From contig RCNN01000201.1 in assembly GCA_003667245.1 (NCBI GenBank), forward strand, positions 1 to 43,082: 43,082 nt of DNA, written 5' to 3'. A program made the translations under genes and the position numbers. Positions 42,951-43,082 of the stretch are shown here, piece after piece. The DNA comes from Heterostelium multicystogenum. Lineage: Eukaryota; Evosea; Eumycetozoa; Acytosteliales; Acytosteliaceae. The stretch's first letter is position 1. Every line of letters starts with the position of its first letter. The notes under the pieces are model-generated. The model saw only the letters and a list, made by a program, of their open reading frames with translations, was not told the DNA's origin and made no database searches.

Positions 42951-43082
42951 CTACTTGAGTTCTGTATTTTACCCAAAGAAATCTTTCATCAAAAGGTTAT
43001 TTAAAATGTACAAAATAATAATAATACAACTGTAATTTTATTGTAATATAACATATATTATACATAGGTGTGATATTCATCA
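42951..43082. other. AT-rich end of window
   Basis: The last 132 bases follow the ankyrin-like stop and contain an ATAATAATAATA run and a plausible 3' untranslated region. No gene is seen. Confidence 0.4.

Overview
This window is nuclear DNA of a dictyostelid social amoeba (cellular slime mould). The evidence is the high AT content; short AT-rich GT-AG introns, some placed directly after the ATG; CAA/AAC runs coding for Gln and Asn; and family matches typical of the group (SrfA-type MADS protein, LRR/TIG/EGF surface protein, profilin, PPP4R1). The genus cannot be fixed from the sequence alone.

Left third (1-12.2 kb): about 2.7 kb without a clear gene, then leftward genes for spliceosomal SmF and the tRNA adenosine deaminase ADAT1. 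These are followed by a rightward profilin and a secreted CHRD-like, probably GPI-anchored protein, and then leftward genes for a LACTB-type serine hydrolase, a C9orf85/DUF2039 zinc protein with a long acidic tail, and a PF02685-type glucokinase.

Middle (12.2-21 kb): a 7.1 kb stretch without genes, with a change of strand composition, precedes an intact SRF-type MADS-box gene (srfA-like). This stretch holds one perfect CArG box.

Right half (21-43 kb): a GyrI-like ligand-binding protein, a bL25-like mitochondrial ribosomal protein, a TPR-like mitochondrial candidate, a secreted GMC oxidoreductase, a GH5 endoglycoceramidase-like enzyme, PPP4R1 (HEAT repeats), an LRR/TIG/EGF membrane protein, an LSM11-like protein, Kish (TMEM167), a 90-base hairpin, a gag-like retroelement remnant beside tRNA-Lys(UUU), a degenerate Rab-like GTPase and a frameshifted ankyrin-family-like gene that runs close to the right edge.

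Most multi-exon genes, including essential ones such as SmF, carry one or more single-base indels. Most are an extra A or T in a short A/T run. Only the SRF gene, GMC oxidoreductase, GH5 enzyme, LSM11-like gene and Kish read cleanly. Consensus errors are the simplest explanation, so the spans below cover the gene as it reads through these breaks. Functionally the window is a mix of housekeeping genes (RNA processing, tRNA editing, glycolysis entry, secretion, mitochondrial translation) and developmental or surface genes. There is no operon-like organisation and no CRISPR array.
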